From Clitopilus passeckerianus (lineage: Eukaryota > Basidiomycota > Agaricomycetes > Agaricales > Entolomataceae): a DNA stretch of 64,000 nt. The translations under genes were made by a program, and so were the position numbers. The stretch is taken from positions 124,001-188,000 of the forward strand of contig CALYLX010000126.1 of assembly GCA_944990035.1 (NCBI GenBank). The letters run 5' to 3'. Below the pieces are notes generated by a model. It did no database searches and was not told the DNA's origin. It saw nothing but the letters and a program-made list of their open reading frames with translations. Shown here piece after piece: positions 11,166 to 24,171 of this stretch (its first letter is position 1; every line of letters starts with the position of its first letter).

Positions 11166-13415
11166 ATGTCTTTGACGACAAGAATACAAGCTAAAGCCAT
11201 TGCACCATCTGTAATAAGATGTCACTCTACAGCGGCTTCGTCGTCCATTGTCGAAGCGAAATCGCGTGTACGTGCAGCACATGCCCGACACATCTCGAGG
11301 TCGACGGCGAAAAAAGCAACTGCTGCCCCAGCAATGTTTGTTTCCTCCGTTGCTACCATAGTCCAGATATTAACAACTCCACAGCCGACCTGCACCTGCA
11401 CCTGGATTCCAGCAAATCCCAACACCAAACACAAACCCGTCGTCCATCCCCAATGGCCCGGGCCCATTCCCGAATACACCTCTGGATTCGACTTTCGTCG
11501 GCATGTCTGGTGGCCAAATCTTCCATGAAATGATGCTGCGTCATGACGTGAAGCACATCTTCGGTTACCCAGGAGGAGCTATCCTGCCCGTATTCGACGC
11601 CATCTACAAGAGCAAGCACTTTAACTTCGTTCTGCCCAGGCATGAACAGGGCGCCGGCCATATGGCTGAAGGTTATGCTCGTATCTCAGGAAAACCCGGT
11701 GTTGTCCTCGTCACTTCAGGACCAGGAGCCACAAATGTCGTCACACCCATGCAAGACGCTCTATCAGACGGTATACCCTTGGTCGTCTTCACTGGCCAGG
11801 TAGCCACCTCAGCTATTGGCTCAGATGCCTTCCAAGAAGCAGATATAGTCGGTATCTCACGTTCATGCACAAAATGGAATGTCATGGTAAAAGATATCTC
11901 CGAACTACCTCGTCGCATCAACGAGGCCTTCAAAATTGCCACCTCTGGCCGACCCGGTCCCGTCCTCGTCGATCTGCCCAAAGACGTTACCGCAGGTATC
12001 CTCCGCACCGCCCTGCCTTACAAGGCCACCACCCCCGGCATCAACCTCGGACTGCCTACCAACCCCCTGCAGAACCTCGAACCCCCCGTCGACCGAAGCG
12101 TCATTGAACAGGCTGCACAACTGATCAATCAGGCTCAGAGTCCTCTAATCTACGCTGGTGCTGGCGTTCTCTCATCACCTGACGGTCCCAAGCTCTTGAA
12201 GGAACTAGCAGAGAAGGGTAACATCCCCGTAACCACCACCCTGCAAGGCCTCGGTGCATTCGACGAAGAAGACCCCAAGTCTCTGCACATGCTCGGCATG
12301 CACGGTTCAGCGTACGCCAACTTGGCTATGCAAACCGCCGATGTCATCATCGCTCTCGGTGCCCGTTTCGACGACCGTGTAACCGGTACACTCGAAAAGT
12401 TCGCACCCTCTGCCAAGCTCGCTGCTCGTGAAGGCCGCGGCGGTATCATCCACTTCGAGATCATGCCCAAGAACGTGAACAAGGTCGTTGAAGCATCCAT
12501 CCCCATCCTCGGTGACGTCGTCACCAACTTGGCCTCCCTCGTCCCCCGCATCCAATATTCAGCCCGTGAGAGTTGGTTCCGCGACATTAAGGAATGGAAG
12601 GAAGCCTATCCCTTCACCTACGAGCCTAGCAAGACCTCTATCGCGAATGGCGAGTTTGGCGCTGACGGAAAGATGAAGCCTCAGGAAGTCATCGAGGAGT
12701 TGGACAGACAGACTCGTGCATACAAGGAGAATGTCATCGTCGCTACTGGTGTCGGTCAGCATCAGATGTGGGCCGCCCAGTACTTCAGGTGGAAGGTACC
12801 CAGGTCAATGGTGACCAGTGGTGGACTGGGGACTATGGGCTTCGGTTTGCCAGCGGCGATTGGCGCCAAGGTCGCTGCGCCTGAGAAAGTCGTTGTCGAT
12901 ATTGATGGTGACGCTAGCTTCTCGATGACTGCTATGGAGTTGCAGACCGCTAGCCAGTTTGGTATTGGCGTGAAGGTTTTGGTGTTGAACAACGAGTTTC
13001 AGGGTATGGTCTTGCAATGGCAAGGTATGTACTCTTCTTTGACTTCTCTCAGCGCACCTCACTAACGAGCTTTCCTCATAGATCTGTTCTACGAACGTCG
13101 TTACTCACATACCGCCATGACCAATCCTGACTTCGTCAAGCTTGCTCAATCGATGAATGTTCACGCCATAAGGTGTCACAGCATCGAGGAGCTACCCGCT
13201 AAGATGAAAGAGTTCCTGGAGTACGACGGCTCAAAACCTGTCCTTATGGAGTGTGTCGTTACTAAGGCTGAGCATGTATTCCCGATGGTCAGTACATCCG
13301 TTCTTTTGACTGTCGAGGAGAATGACGCTGAACCATCTTGTTTTCTTAGGTACCCGCCGGAAAAGCTCTACACGAACAAATGTTGCACCCAAAGTTGAGA
13401 GCACCTAAAGCATAA
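11166..13415 (+). CDS. ILV2: Acetolactate synthase catalytic subunit, mitochondrial
   Basis: Acetolactate synthase is the ThDP-, Mg- and FAD-dependent first common enzyme of valine, leucine and isoleucine synthesis. It condenses pyruvate with pyruvate or 2-ketobutyrate in mitochondria. Predicted exons 11166-11335, 11385-13024, 13082-13287 and 13350-13415 join to 693 codons, near the fungal norm. The first about 60 residues are rich in Ser, Ala, Arg and Lys with few acids, a mitochondrial presequence; a Pro-rich linker follows. Conserved parts: VGMSGGQIFHEMML, FGYPGGAILPVFDAIY, PRHEQGAGHMAEGYAR with the ThDP-activating Glu, SGPGATN, FTGQV, GRPGPVLVDLPKD, and the ThDP/Mg site DIDGDASFSMT, NNEFQGMVLQWQ, continuing over the intron as DLFYERRYSHT. 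The first intron (49 nt) restores the frame between presequence and catalytic part. It is the best anchor gene of the window. Confidence 0.97.
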
Positions 13416-13978
13416 AGAGAGCTTGCGGCGTTTCCTTCAGCTCACAACCCCTTCTCCGTGGCAGTCCCTCGCTTGCACATCTTCATCTACTCGCATACAT
13501 CTCAGTTATCAACATGATTACTTATTCCCGGCATATCAACCACATTTATTCATTGGCATTGGCATCGTTTTCTTGTCGTCATAATCGTCCCATTTTTGCT
13601 TTTTCTTTCATTACGAAATTACAGTTACAATGTTTACTTACGTCTTTGGGTGTACCAACAGTCTTTACTTGTTCTCGTGCAAAAAACGGGTGTGCTATCT
13701 AACTGATGCACCTCGCGGATTTTACTTTCGGCAAATGCAATAAAAGGATTTCGGAGCTCCCTACTTTAAACCTTGGAGATGTTTCCTGCGTGCGTCTTCT
13801 GAATATGGATGCCATGTCTTTTCTTCAGAGAGCGCTTGGCTCGGAGGGTTTCAGTTCATCTATAACCACCACCTCGTGCTACAGCCGTCCCGCGTATGTT
13901 CCCTACTGTAGTAGGTTGTATGGGCGCTTATTGATACTCGGTTCTCTACAGCCAACTACCGATCGTAAGTTGGTCGCG
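13416..13978. promoter_or_regulatory. ILV2 3' region and NLR-A leader
   Basis: Short spacer between ILV2 and NLR-A. Near its right end, CCTCGTG at about 13,871 and GGGCGCTTATT at 13,923-13,933 match the leader motifs seen before NLR-C, D, E and F. A pyrimidine-rich CTCTACAG at about 13,944 could be the acceptor of a leader intron. The rest shows nothing recognisable. Confidence 0.4.
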
Positions 13979-16821
13979 ATGAAATGGCTCGCAAGGTTCC
14001 GGGACCCAGGACGTCAGAAGAAACCTCAAGTTGCAGCGTCTGGCCAGTCGGTTGGACCTGAACAATCAACGGATTCGCTTCTAACTATCGTCAAACCTCC
14101 CATCGATGGGGCTTCAACCAAGCATCCCTCAACACCGTCTCTTCCAGTGCCAGAACCTACGAAACGTCCGACGAATCCAGGTATGTCTACAATCCATTCG
14201 TCGAATCTGGAATGCATAAATCAACCTCAAATCTCGGAAGGCCCCACATCTCCTCTTGCCTCCGCATCGGCCCTCATGTCGGTTCAGTCGAGTGCATTTT
14301 CATCCAGAGGGAACCTCACTGTCAATGCGACCGTGAATCATAATTACGAGAAGCCGAGCATATCATCAGGTATTTATCTCCACGCCCACTGGCATCCTCG
14401 CGAATCAACAAACTTACGCCGCTTCTAGACACACGACCAAAGATTCTGGTTTGGTTGTCACCCCTCAACTACCACGCTATTCAGAAAGATACTTTTGAGA
14501 AAGTTGCGAAGGGAACCGGGGAATGGCTTCTCCGCCGGGAGGATTTCAAGAATTGGCTCTCGAGTACCTCTGGAACGATTTGGGGTGTTGGGATTCGTGA
14601 GTTATGTCCACTGAAGCATCATTCACAACGTCTGACATGAGACTAGCCGGAGCCGGAAAGACGTATCTCACGTAAGAACAGCGCATTCCAGAGGGGTTTG
14701 ATCTAATCCTTCATAGGTCCATAGTCATTAACTATCTCAAAGAACGGGTTTACGGTGACTCCGAGGACACGTCAGGGGACTCCGCCCTAGTCATCTACGC
14801 ATACTGTCGTTATACGGATAACCTTTCGGCAACCCAGATCCTGGCCTCGTTGTTACGACAACGTTAACTTGTTGAGAGCTCAGAGCAAGCTGCTCAGTAC
14901 GTCGAGAGGAAGTTGTACACTCCTTGCATGACTCACGGGACTGGCCTCGCCCCGTCTGAAGTTACTTTGGCAATCCAGGGAGTGCTTCAGTCGCTTCCGC
15001 AGGTCTTTATTGTCGTGGATGCTCTGGATGAGCTACAGGATATACCTCGGCATGAACTCGCCGATTTCCTTGTTACTTTTCAGAAATCACTGTTCATGAC
15101 CTCGAGAGACATACGCCTCCAGAGCATCTCAATCCCAAACTTCCACATACGGCCTCCATCCGAAGACTTCCGTAGTTTCTTCAATGGAAGGCTCAGTAAG
15201 CTCCCGGACCTGAAGGCATTATTCTACGGCAAGGAGGAGGCATTAGACGAGATCATAAAACAGATCGAGGAACACTCGGATGGAATGTCAGCATTCTTGG
15301 CAATCTTGGTATTCCCATGCGCAAGAATTAACCATTAGCTTAGGTTTCTCCTAGCTGCCCTGCAACTCTCAGTGTTAGATGGTGTAGCCACCATCAGCGA
15401 CCTTCGAAAGGAGCTCAGGGAGTTGCCAAAGACTCTTGGGGGGATGTACCGCTTAACCCTGGATCGCATTGAAGCTCAACGAAAGGCAAAGCGGTCACTG
15501 GCCCTCCGCACACTTCTATGGGTTACCCATGCCACCCGCTCGCTGCAACTCGCTGAACTCTTGACTGCACTGGCAATTGAACCAGGAGCTACGGAGTTTG
15601 ATGCAGACGCTATCACAAACGAAGGAAATCTTGTTTCCCTTTGTTCCGGCCTTCTCACCGTGGAAAAGGAGAGTAGAACAGTCCGCTTAGTCCGTAAGTA
15701 CACCTGAAATATTGCGATGTTATGACTGACCTAACTTTCTAGATTTCACGGCCCAGGACTTCTTTGCTTGCTACCACTTTAAGATTACCGACACTCCAAT
15801 TTCCCCACATTCCCACTTAGCTTCGGTCTGTGCTACATATCTACAGGTTTCAGGATATGATTGGGCCGGGATAGACAGTGGTTATGAATTTGCCAAGTTC
15901 GCAAGGTCAAGACCATTCTGTGATTATGCTTGCTGGAATCTCGCCCTTCACATCATCGAAGTCTTGAATACTTCGGAGGAAATCCCCCAGATTGTTCTGC
16001 ATTTTCTTCGTGGACACCCTTCCCTTCCATTGGGAGATTCCCATTACCATCACCATCTGGATGTCGGAACAGCAGCCCATTTTGCCGCCTTTCATGGCCT
16101 CGTACCATTAATAGATCAGCTCTCTGGAGACGTCAACACGTTTTCCAATTCCGGGTACACACCACTTTACTATGCCGCCAGAGGAGGCCATACAGCAGTG
16201 GTGGCCCATCTCCTCTCTAGCTTCAACATAGGGGTCAATGAGCCTGTGGCTTCTGGAAAGCAGGTGACTCCCCTTGATATTGCAGCTGAACACGGAGACA
16301 ATTCCCTCGTTAAGGTTCTTCTTGCCATCCCTGGTATAGACGTCAACGTACGAAGCGGCGACATGATGACTCCACTCTATTATGCATGTCGATTGGGCCA
16401 CGATTCTATCGTTGGGCTGCTCCTTGCCGCTCCCGGTATAGATGCAAATATAAGGAGCAGTGCTGGAATGACAGCTCTTCTGACTACTTCAAACGACGGC
16501 CAAATCTCAGTTTTACAGCAACTTCTCGGTTTTCCAGGGACAGACACCAAGATCCAGGATGGAGATGGATGGACTGCACTCCATTATGCATGCTACCGTA
16601 ATCAGGAGAATACCAAGCAGGCGGTACAGCTACTTCTTGGCTCCTCTGGCATCGATGTCAACATCAGGACGACCAATGGTTGGCAGGAATTCCCAGCAGG
16701 CTCTACGGCGCTAGATTGTGCCATCCGGCGGGGCTACCAGGACATCGTCGCCTTATTCAAGGAGCAGGGATACGCCAACGATGGCTCAGATGCAAGTACT
16801 ATATCCACACGGCCATTGTAG
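13979..16821 (+). pseudogene. NLR-A: NACHT-ankyrin protein with one premature TAA
   Basis: Fungal NLRs sense non-self or damage and trigger cell death or related responses; this family assignment is by domain layout only. Exons 13979-14369, 14429-14596, 14647-14671, 14717-15286, 15344-15693 and 15743-16821 join to a multiple of three. The head starts MKWLARFRDPGRQKKPQV and is Ser/Thr/Pro-rich. It ends in the shared SALMSVQSSAF ... NLTVNATVNHNY motif. Exon 2 holds WLSPLNYHAIQKD, exon 3 the P-loop GAGKTYL, exon 4 the Walker B-like IVVDALDEL and MTSRDIRL. The last exon has about seven ankyrin units ending in TISTRPL. In exon 4 a TAA at 14865-14867 stops the frame. Alignment with paralogues shows a 6 nt in-frame insertion, CGTTAA, between RQ and LVE. 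Everything after it stays in frame, so the lesion looks recent. Confidence 0.85.
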
Positions 16822-18261
16822 ATGCTCGAACAATCTCAATGCCTATGTATTTGGTGTAGACTGATGACCTCGTCAACATCGTACTGTACATATTGGATAC
16901 CTGCCGCACTCTATGTTCTTCTCCGTATTTCATGACATTCTTCGATTTCTGGTAACACTTGTTTTGGTCCCCCCTGTAGTTATGTGTTAGCTCTGCAGAG
17001 GAAGCCTTGATATCGCGTAGCTTACCAAGTAACGACGCCGTGGTCAACTCATCCCGTTGTCGAGACTCCCTTGTTGAAGGCTCAATTTCCCCGAATACTT
17101 TGGGTAGGGGTGCTCCCACTGTTCTCAGCCGGTGAAGCGGCTCTGCTGGCCGTTTATTGGTAAGAAAATATGGTCAAAGAATCATTGTATCGTTTCGGCG
17201 AAGGTCTAATGAAAGGGAAGAGGGATGTATCAGAGCTATTGATCATAAAGGGTTGAGAACGATTTAGCAGCTTACCTATAGCCTATACGCAGAGTTCACG
17301 TCCCAGGTCTTGGAACGTAAAAGTATCATTGATCTGGTGTCCGGTAATCGTGGCCAGAGTCTGTGACCCCATTGAACGGATGTCCATTCCATAACGGGTG
17401 GCATGGCGCTCGCACGGCTGGTAGTCGTAAGGGCAAGGCATCGAGCATGGGATAAGTGGCGTTTTGGCCGTGCCGTGACCGAGCAGAACACGAAGAATAG
17501 ATGTGAACATCGATCGAACTTGCACAAATATGCGAAGAAACGGTCGACACCTATTCGGGTGGGTCTGGAAGTGCTCGACAAGGGAAGAATAGGGAAGTCC
17601 GACGCTGCCAGATGCACCGAAGGGCCGTCATAGGAGGGTAGCTGAACATCCGAATTGGCTTCCCGAGAGCCTACTGGGAAGCCATAGCATATCTTCAGAG
17701 CATCATCACCTCGGAAATAATGGACTAGGATTAGGCTGAGTGGGAGGAGTTAACAAAACGGACCAATGGGAGTGGATGTAGCACGTACCAGGTTTGTTCG
17801 ACACGGTCACCCTTGACGCGTCGCTGAAGGCTCACGCTACAGGTTCAACGGTGGAAGTGGCCGCGATATAAGAATGGCGCCATAATTTCTGACGAATCCC
17901 AATGGGCCTTGTGCAAAGACGAGGTCCTTTGAACATATTGATTGTATAGAGTCGTTCGATGCTCCTTTTGTCGTACTTAACTTGTAAGTCTGAGGTTGGA
18001 CCATTGGGTTCGTAGCCGGGTTTTTGGAACGGCGACTGAGATGACCGAGGGAGGGAGAGCAAGTTTAATGTCAAGTATAATTCGGAGATTCGTCCGAGGC
18101 GTACTGCAAGCTCGTAGTCAAGGATATTTCCTCTTTCAAGCTCAACTGCAGAGACAGGAACCTTGAGGAGGTCGGCTTGTGCATGAGTTGAGATGGCTAG
18201 CCGGGCGATATGGTAGTAAGACGGAGAGTAGAGGTTGCTTGACCTTGGGAGAATAGCAAAA
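16822..18261 (-). pseudogene. Decayed minus-strand partner block, copy 1 (convergent with NLR-A)
   Basis: This stretch lies between the NLR-A stop and telobox copy 1. Segments at about 17,400-17,620 resemble the blocks at about 44,400, 54,300 and 61,600, for example GACGCTGCCAGATG. A minus-strand piece at about 17,060-17,095 carries GAGTCTCGACAACGGGAT and may correspond to the block's 3' end. No uninterrupted coding region can be joined. The product is not recognised. Confidence 0.35.
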
Positions 18262-18300
18262 AGGGTTAGGGTTACCCTTTCGGTAAAAATCTCCTCCTTG
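18262..18300 (+). repeat. Telobox element copy 1
   Basis: AAGGGTTAGGGTTACCCTTT followed by CGGTAAAAAT and a CT-rich CTCCTCCTTG tail. Same order of sub-motifs and same orientation as the other eight copies. Confidence 0.7.
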
Positions 18301-18481
18301 CATGCAACGACAACTTTCTCAATGGACTTCCCTGGGCTTGTTTGCTATTTTAGAGGTTCTACTTTACTCACGTGCGACTAGATGCTTCTTCGGTCGGCTT
18401 CATGCTTGTAGCCCTCCGGAGAACCTGAATCATCCATCGTTAGAATGTATAATACTCGACTGGAGCACTCTCGTCTACGGT

Positions 18482-19550
18482 TTATAGCATTCCACCACTG
18501 GCATACCCAGGAGAATTGACAGCGGCCCCGATTCGCTCATGTCTCCATCTACCCACGGCTTCGCTGACTTTGCTATGACACACGCCGTTCACTTCTTTCC
18601 CTCTACCAAAACATCCAGAGCTCAAATTCTCCAGCGAGCTCCCGCCTTCCTCAGGCTGGTTTCTGTACCATCCTAAAGAGATTACGACGGGTTTCTGCTG
18701 AAGCCGAACTCGACGGGCTGGCAGCGGCACTGTAGTATCACACTGGCTTTTTATACCGGTACGCATAGTCCATCCCACTCGAGCTTCGACAAATACGTAC
18801 CATTCACAACAATCACATTATAGCCCTCCGCAGGAACAACAGCCAACCGCGAAGACGATCTCACCCCTTCGTGTAGTGGCTGCTTGGTGGCCACAAATCA
18901 ATTTCCCATCTCTCTTCCTCAATACTTGTATCACCTAAGGTCAATCTCCCTACGAGCATCCACCCTCCTTGTCATCTTCCCTCCAGGAATCATCCAACCT
19001 CCTTTCCCGTTCTTCATATCGCAGGTGGCTCTTCCCGGGGCCGATCCCTCGCTCCAAGATTGGAAGCTGGTTTCTCCATCGCTCGAGATGTTTGGAAGGG
19101 CATACGCGAGGTCCGGCGAGGAGAGGAGTATGCTGACAATTATCAAGGATTACTGGGACATCATCGACCGAACGAGGAACATCTTGGCCTCCCTGGAGAG
19201 TTTACCCGCCATCTGCAAGAGCCGCCTGGACCTCCTACCGAACGAAGGGACAAGTTCGAGGGTCCCCTGGCATTCCCCTGCACACGACGGTGCCGTCTTG
19301 CCTCTCGCGTTTATCCTCCTCCGAACTCGGCGCTTCTTACCTCTCACGGAGGGATACCTCGAGTCTTCCGTACGACATCAGGGGGCTCAAGCAAAGATAG
19401 TCCAGTAGGGCTGCTACGAGCCGTCAACGAGACGACGGGCGCGGACGCACGGGCCACGCGAGCAAGGAATTTCAAAGGGACGCCACCCGTAACCTTGTAT
19501 GGTATGTGCATCACCTTCTGTACCGGTGCAAGACTGACGAAAGGGTAACA
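18482..19550 (+). other. GC-richer open stretch, possible unrecognised gene fragment
   Basis: A 174-codon frame at 18884-19408 (+) and an overlapping 162-codon frame at 19060-19548 (+) cover this stretch. The first contains LVSPSLEMFGRAYARS and a following charged segment that looks protein-like. No family is recognised. No duplicate of this stretch was noticed elsewhere in the window, unlike most spacers of the array. It lies between telobox 1 and the 3' end of NLR-B. Confidence 0.25.
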
Positions 19551-19656
19551 GATATAACCATGTTTATATTGAATAATTCAATGAATGAATACAAAATGAC
19601 CACGAAAAAGTGGAAGCAATGCATACAGATGAAAGGAAATCTACCAATATTCATGA

Positions 19657-22600
19657 TCAGTCCGTATCTTCGAAACCCATATCCTTGAACACAGCAACAA
19701 CATTATTGCGCCCTGTCCGCCTTGCAGCTTGCAGCGCTGTTTCGCCACTGGGACACCCATCGACTGCCTGTTCCGTTCGTATACGGACATCAATACCCGG
19801 CTGGCTAAGAAGAGTCCGGACAACGATGTCGTGTCCAATCTCAGACGCGATGTAAAGTGGTGTCCACCCGTCTCTATCTTTGGCATTGATGTCGACACCA
19901 GGGACGCTGAGGAGTACTCGAACGACAGGATCGTGTCCACGCTCGGACGCTGTTTTCAGTGCTGTTGTTCCAGTGTTGTCCCCTTTATTGACGTCAACGC
20001 CAGGGGCGCGGAGAAGGAGCTGGACCACAGGCTCGTACCCCTCCTGGGATGCAATGAAAAGTGGCGTTGCTCCTTCGCCATCCTGTGCCTCGACATCTAT
20101 CCCAGGGGCACTGAGAAGGACTCGAACAACAGGCCCGTGGCCATTCTCGGATGCGATGAAGAGTGGTGTCGCTCTGTTCATTTCCCCTGCGTTGATATCG
20201 ATTTCGGGGACACTGAGGAGGAGTTTGACAACCTGCTCGTGACCATTCTGGGATGCAAGATGAAGGGCTGTCCATCCATCTTCCTCCCTTGCATTGACGT
20301 CTACTCCGGGAGTGTTGAGCAGTAGTTGAACAACTGATGTATACCCAAAGACGGATGCAATGTGAAGGGGACTCCAGCCTTGTTTTGTTGATGCGTTGGG
20401 ATTTACGGATTGGCAATTGAGCAGTTGTCGTACAACCTCATCATGGCTATTTTGACATGCGAGAAAGAGTGCTGTTTCTCCTACTATATCCGGTAACTTG
20501 GCATTGATGACAGTTGCTAGATCACCTGGAGAGTCGGGAAAATTGAGACCATGGCTACTTGACGCTATGGCCTCAGCGGCCTTGCTTGCATTGAGCAGTT
20601 GGTCGACAATTGTTGCGTAACCATTCTCTGCAGCAACATGAAGGGGAGATGCCCCAAATGCAGCACCAGTATTAGGGATGGTGCCAGTTTGTTGCCTGTC
20701 CAAGAGATCTTGGACAATTTTAATGTTCCCACCCAAGCATGCATAGAAAAGTGGTGAACTTTGAACACCGGGAAGCTGGATGGGAGACTGGATATTCTCT
20801 TCGAATGCAGAGGTCAGGCCGTATAGAGCAGTAAAGTGGATGATGTTTCCATAATCCAGATATTCTTTACCACCCACCATAGGCAAAAGCAGGATGGGGG
20901 AGTGATGATTAAAGAGCTGACTGACATGCTCTGGTAGTTCATACTTGGGTGAAGAAACGGCAAGACGGGTGTGGTATCCAAGAGTCCGGATGGCATACGA
21001 GAAAAAGGGATGGGAGTTTTCAACCTTCTCGAGATCATCACTGGAGGTAATAGATGTAAAAATGTGATTGGAAAGGGACAGGTATATTGCGGAGATAATA
21101 GATATGAACGTATGAGGGTTGGTGAAAGGCAGGATATTTTGCACTTCGAGAAATTTCTGAGCGGTGTAATCTGGGTAGCTTGCTTAGCCAGCCGGAGACT
21201 ATATTGAACAGAGTACTCACGAATCAGATGAACAGTTCCGCTTTCCTTCTCGATTGTCAGAAGGCCAAGGCAGACTGATAATAATACTTTCTCGTTGGTA
21301 CGCCGCCGCTTGTCAAAGGTGACACTAACAAGGTCAACGGCCAGGAATTCGAGGAGCTCGTCAACCTTCAGGAACCGAGCGGCATAGACAACACATAATA
21401 AAGCGTGGCAAGCGAGGGCTTGTTCTTCTTGGCTCTGCCGCTGAATGCGATGAAGTGTCAATTCATACATCTCGTCAAGCGTAGCTGGAAGTTGGTCGAC
21501 GGTGCTTTCCAGGCTTAGCAAGTTAGTTGCCCCTTTGGTTGCAAGCGAAGCGAGTTGGAGGGCGGCCAGCAGAAACCTATCGTCCAGCACACAAAGATGT
21601 ATTAGACTTCAGAGACTAAGTAGATGTACTATGGAATACCGACATTCCTTCAGATTTGCGCTCAATCTTGTCGATCATGGCAGCCGACATTTCGGTGTCA
21701 AGGAACATTTTCAGTTTCGGGAGAGTGTCGATCTGAGATGCGATGAATGCCTTGAAATCGATGCTTGACGCTCGAATCTCCAAGTCGGGTGCGGACAGAT
21801 GCGAAAGCACCAGAGGACGCGAGGTCATAAACAGCGATAGCCGGAATGGTATCAGGGAACCGACAAGCTCCTGGCGTACCCGCTCTTCGAGTTCATCCAG
21901 AGCATCTATAACCACGAAGACTTTTGGGAATAAGCTGACCACGTTCGCCAAAGTCTTCTGAAGTTCTGATTTTGTGGGGTTGGTGTTTGTCCGCATGCAA
22001 GATGCATACAGATTCAACTCGACATAGCGCGCGGCTTCGCCTGAGGCTTCAACAAGCTGCTTGAGTAGCGAGGCGAGGAGTTGAGGAGTAGTGAGTTCCT
22101 CTTTGTATTGACAGTATACGTAGATGACCGTAGATGTGGGCAGCTCCATAAGATGGTTGACAACAATTGACCTGGGGATGTCTCAGTAAACATCGGAGAA
22201 CCGTTTGCAGAAGCATCCACTCACGCTAGACATGTTTTCCCCGCTCCCGCTACAGGCTACATCAGAAAACCTCGGGAGTATCGTAAGCACACAAACTTAC
22301 GCATGCCTGTTCCCCATAGTGTACCCGATTCCTGCGATATCCATTTGAGGTATGCTGGGTGCTCGAAGATCCAGGAGCCAGTCCCTAGAGTCACCTTCTC
22401 GTAGTTATCCTTATGCACGGCGTGAAAATTCAACGAGGATAGCCAATCGGCCACTTTACGCATGCCTACAAGAAGGGACACGATGTCAGTCTATGTTTCG
22501 TACGAAGGCTAAGTGATTCAACAACCCGTCATCGAGTCCCTGCGCCTTGGATGCCTACTGGCAGCAGAGGCGACGATAACGTCACGTCCAGCATGTATGA

Positions 22601-22712
22601 TGTTTGACTCGAATGCCAACCGATGGCTCACATTACCCTCATTGTCGATTTGACCAGTGCGTGGTTTCTTGGATTCAGCTTCTTCGGCCGGTATTTCAGC
22701 AAACCTCTTCAT
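19657..22712 (-). CDS. NLR-B: NACHT protein with about eleven ankyrin repeats, intact, inverted in the array
   Basis: Exons 22526-22712, 22301-22465, 22225-22249, 21644-22171, 21221-21576 and 19657-21170 join to 924 codons with no stop. The head MKRFAEIPAEEAESKKPRTG is basic, NLS-like and close to that of NLR-F. A reduced form of the shared pre-NACHT motif (AFESNIIHAGRDVIV) follows. NACHT parts: WLSSLNFHAVHKD, GAGKTCLAS on the 25 nt microexon, FVVIDALDEL, MTSRPLVL. After the linker helices, ankyrin units such as DGWTALHLASQNGHEQVVKL are very alike, suggesting recent repeat amplification. The C terminus GFEDTD lacks the DTRPL ending of the other five. The first intron's donor is uncertain: GTTGTT at 22525 or GTAGGC further upstream, both in phase. 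It is the only NLR on the minus strand. Confidence 0.88.
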
Positions 22713-24171
22713 GCTGTTGAAGTACTTCGGCTGCTGGTCTGCGAGAGGATGATGAAAGGACAGAGAGGGAGTGAGGCAAGGGCCGCTCACACCGCCTTCG
22801 TAGTACCAGCAATCATGAGCCTGGCTGACATTAGCGCTCGGCAACCTTCCCTTTCACGAAGCTCGCATAGTACACTCGGCGATCATTCATACGTGCAGAA
22901 CCTATTCCTTCATCCTCTGCTTCAACTTGAAATACATTCGGTGAATTACGCTAGGATCAACGTGGATAATACCCGTTGGAATATCCTCTCGAATTTGTAT
23001 CACCGAAGCCCATCGCAACACAGGTTCGGCGTTGTCTGCCGCAAAAAGCGCAGCGGAACTATGCCTTTCTTGGATCCTCCAACTGTCCATCATCTGTGGG
23101 AGCCATACAGCAGCCTTCCCTTCTCTTTCTCTCTATGGAAACCGAAGGGAAATTAGTTTGGTATGCGGGGGGAGGAGCCAGGTAGCAACAAATCTGTGTA
23201 CATCCTGGAATCGGAGTCCTCAATTCATGGTTCTTCGCAGAATTAGGAGCTTCTGAGATCCGATTCGACCGTGTATTTGGCCTCCAAATCATCCGTTAGT
23301 GAATGGAGTCTCAACTGAAGAGACCAGGAGGCCTCAAGGAAAGAGCACCAACAAGCATGCAGTGACAGTCTGAGGCCAGGGCACGTCAGCCCATCTTAAT
23401 TTGTAGCAGTAGTTTGAAGAACGAAGTATTTGCCTGAAATCGACGAAAGGAGGGGTGTACGAGACTGCGAATTTCGCCCGGAGGCTGAGCTCAGTCGGAT
23501 TTGAGTCAGAATGCCCAGCTTTGGCGTTTTAGGTGTCAGCAGTATCGAGATGACGTTCGTTGCCGGTAGATGGCATGAAGCTGCTGGCGTACATTCAGTT
23601 GGCCAGAAGAGTGCGAGTGGGGTATTTCGAAGGGAAGATGCTGTTTGCCAGATGCATCACCATATTGAGTTTCTTGCGTTGGCCGTTACAGGGGGCTCTA
23701 GAGAAGCGTCCTAGACAGGCATAAGAAATGGCCTTAGGGCTCCTTCGCCGACAGTTATAGGCCAGGCTCAAGAGTTAACAAAGCCAACATTGGCGAGAGG
23801 ATAAAACGTACCGACGTCACTTGCTACAGTTGCCTTTGACGCTAACGAGAACTCAACAATAGCCCTTGAGCGCTTGAGCTTGAACATGTATGATGGGCTA
23901 TTCGGTCACTGCCTTGTCTTTAGAGTGGTGAGCATATCCTCCAAGGTCTGTCGCTAGACTTCTTCGTCAGACAAGCATCGAATATCCCGGCGGGTAGAAG
24001 AACTTAACAAATGTATCTGCGTTTGAGTTTCCTCGACTGCATTTATTCAGCTTTGGGTAATTGGCCAGGCTTAGAGAGCTCCCAATCGTGTCTTGATGAC
24101 AAAACATGGAAAGCACTGTGGATTAGTTGACAATGAGCAGGGGAAATGTTGGCGAGATGGAGAACTCGCGT
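22713..24171 (-). pseudogene. Decayed minus-strand partner block, copy 2 (upstream of NLR-B, same strand)
   Basis: Left of telobox copy 2. The part 23,400-24,170 matches the blocks near 44,300, 54,100 and 61,500. It includes a minus-strand KATVASDVG segment, an intron-like GTACG...TGGCC, then PITVGEGAL, the counterpart of KAIVASKLG / PVTVGE in copies 5 and 6. The part 22,900-23,300 ends in a clean 63-codon minus-strand frame (22902-23093) with WASVIQIREDIPTGIIHVDP, which may be the true C terminus of the partner protein. Sequence nearest 22713 includes the NLR-B leader, with GGCGGTGTGAGCGGCCCTTG resembling the NLR-F leader. Confidence 0.35.

Noticed and set aside
11673..13062. Antisense frames over ILV2 (up to 145 codons)
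   Set aside because: Shadows of a highly constrained GC-rich coding exon; no motif and no splice signals of their own.
19729..20325. 198-codon plus-strand frame over NLR-B
   Set aside because: Antisense shadow of the ankyrin units; its apparent repeats follow the repeats of the real gene.
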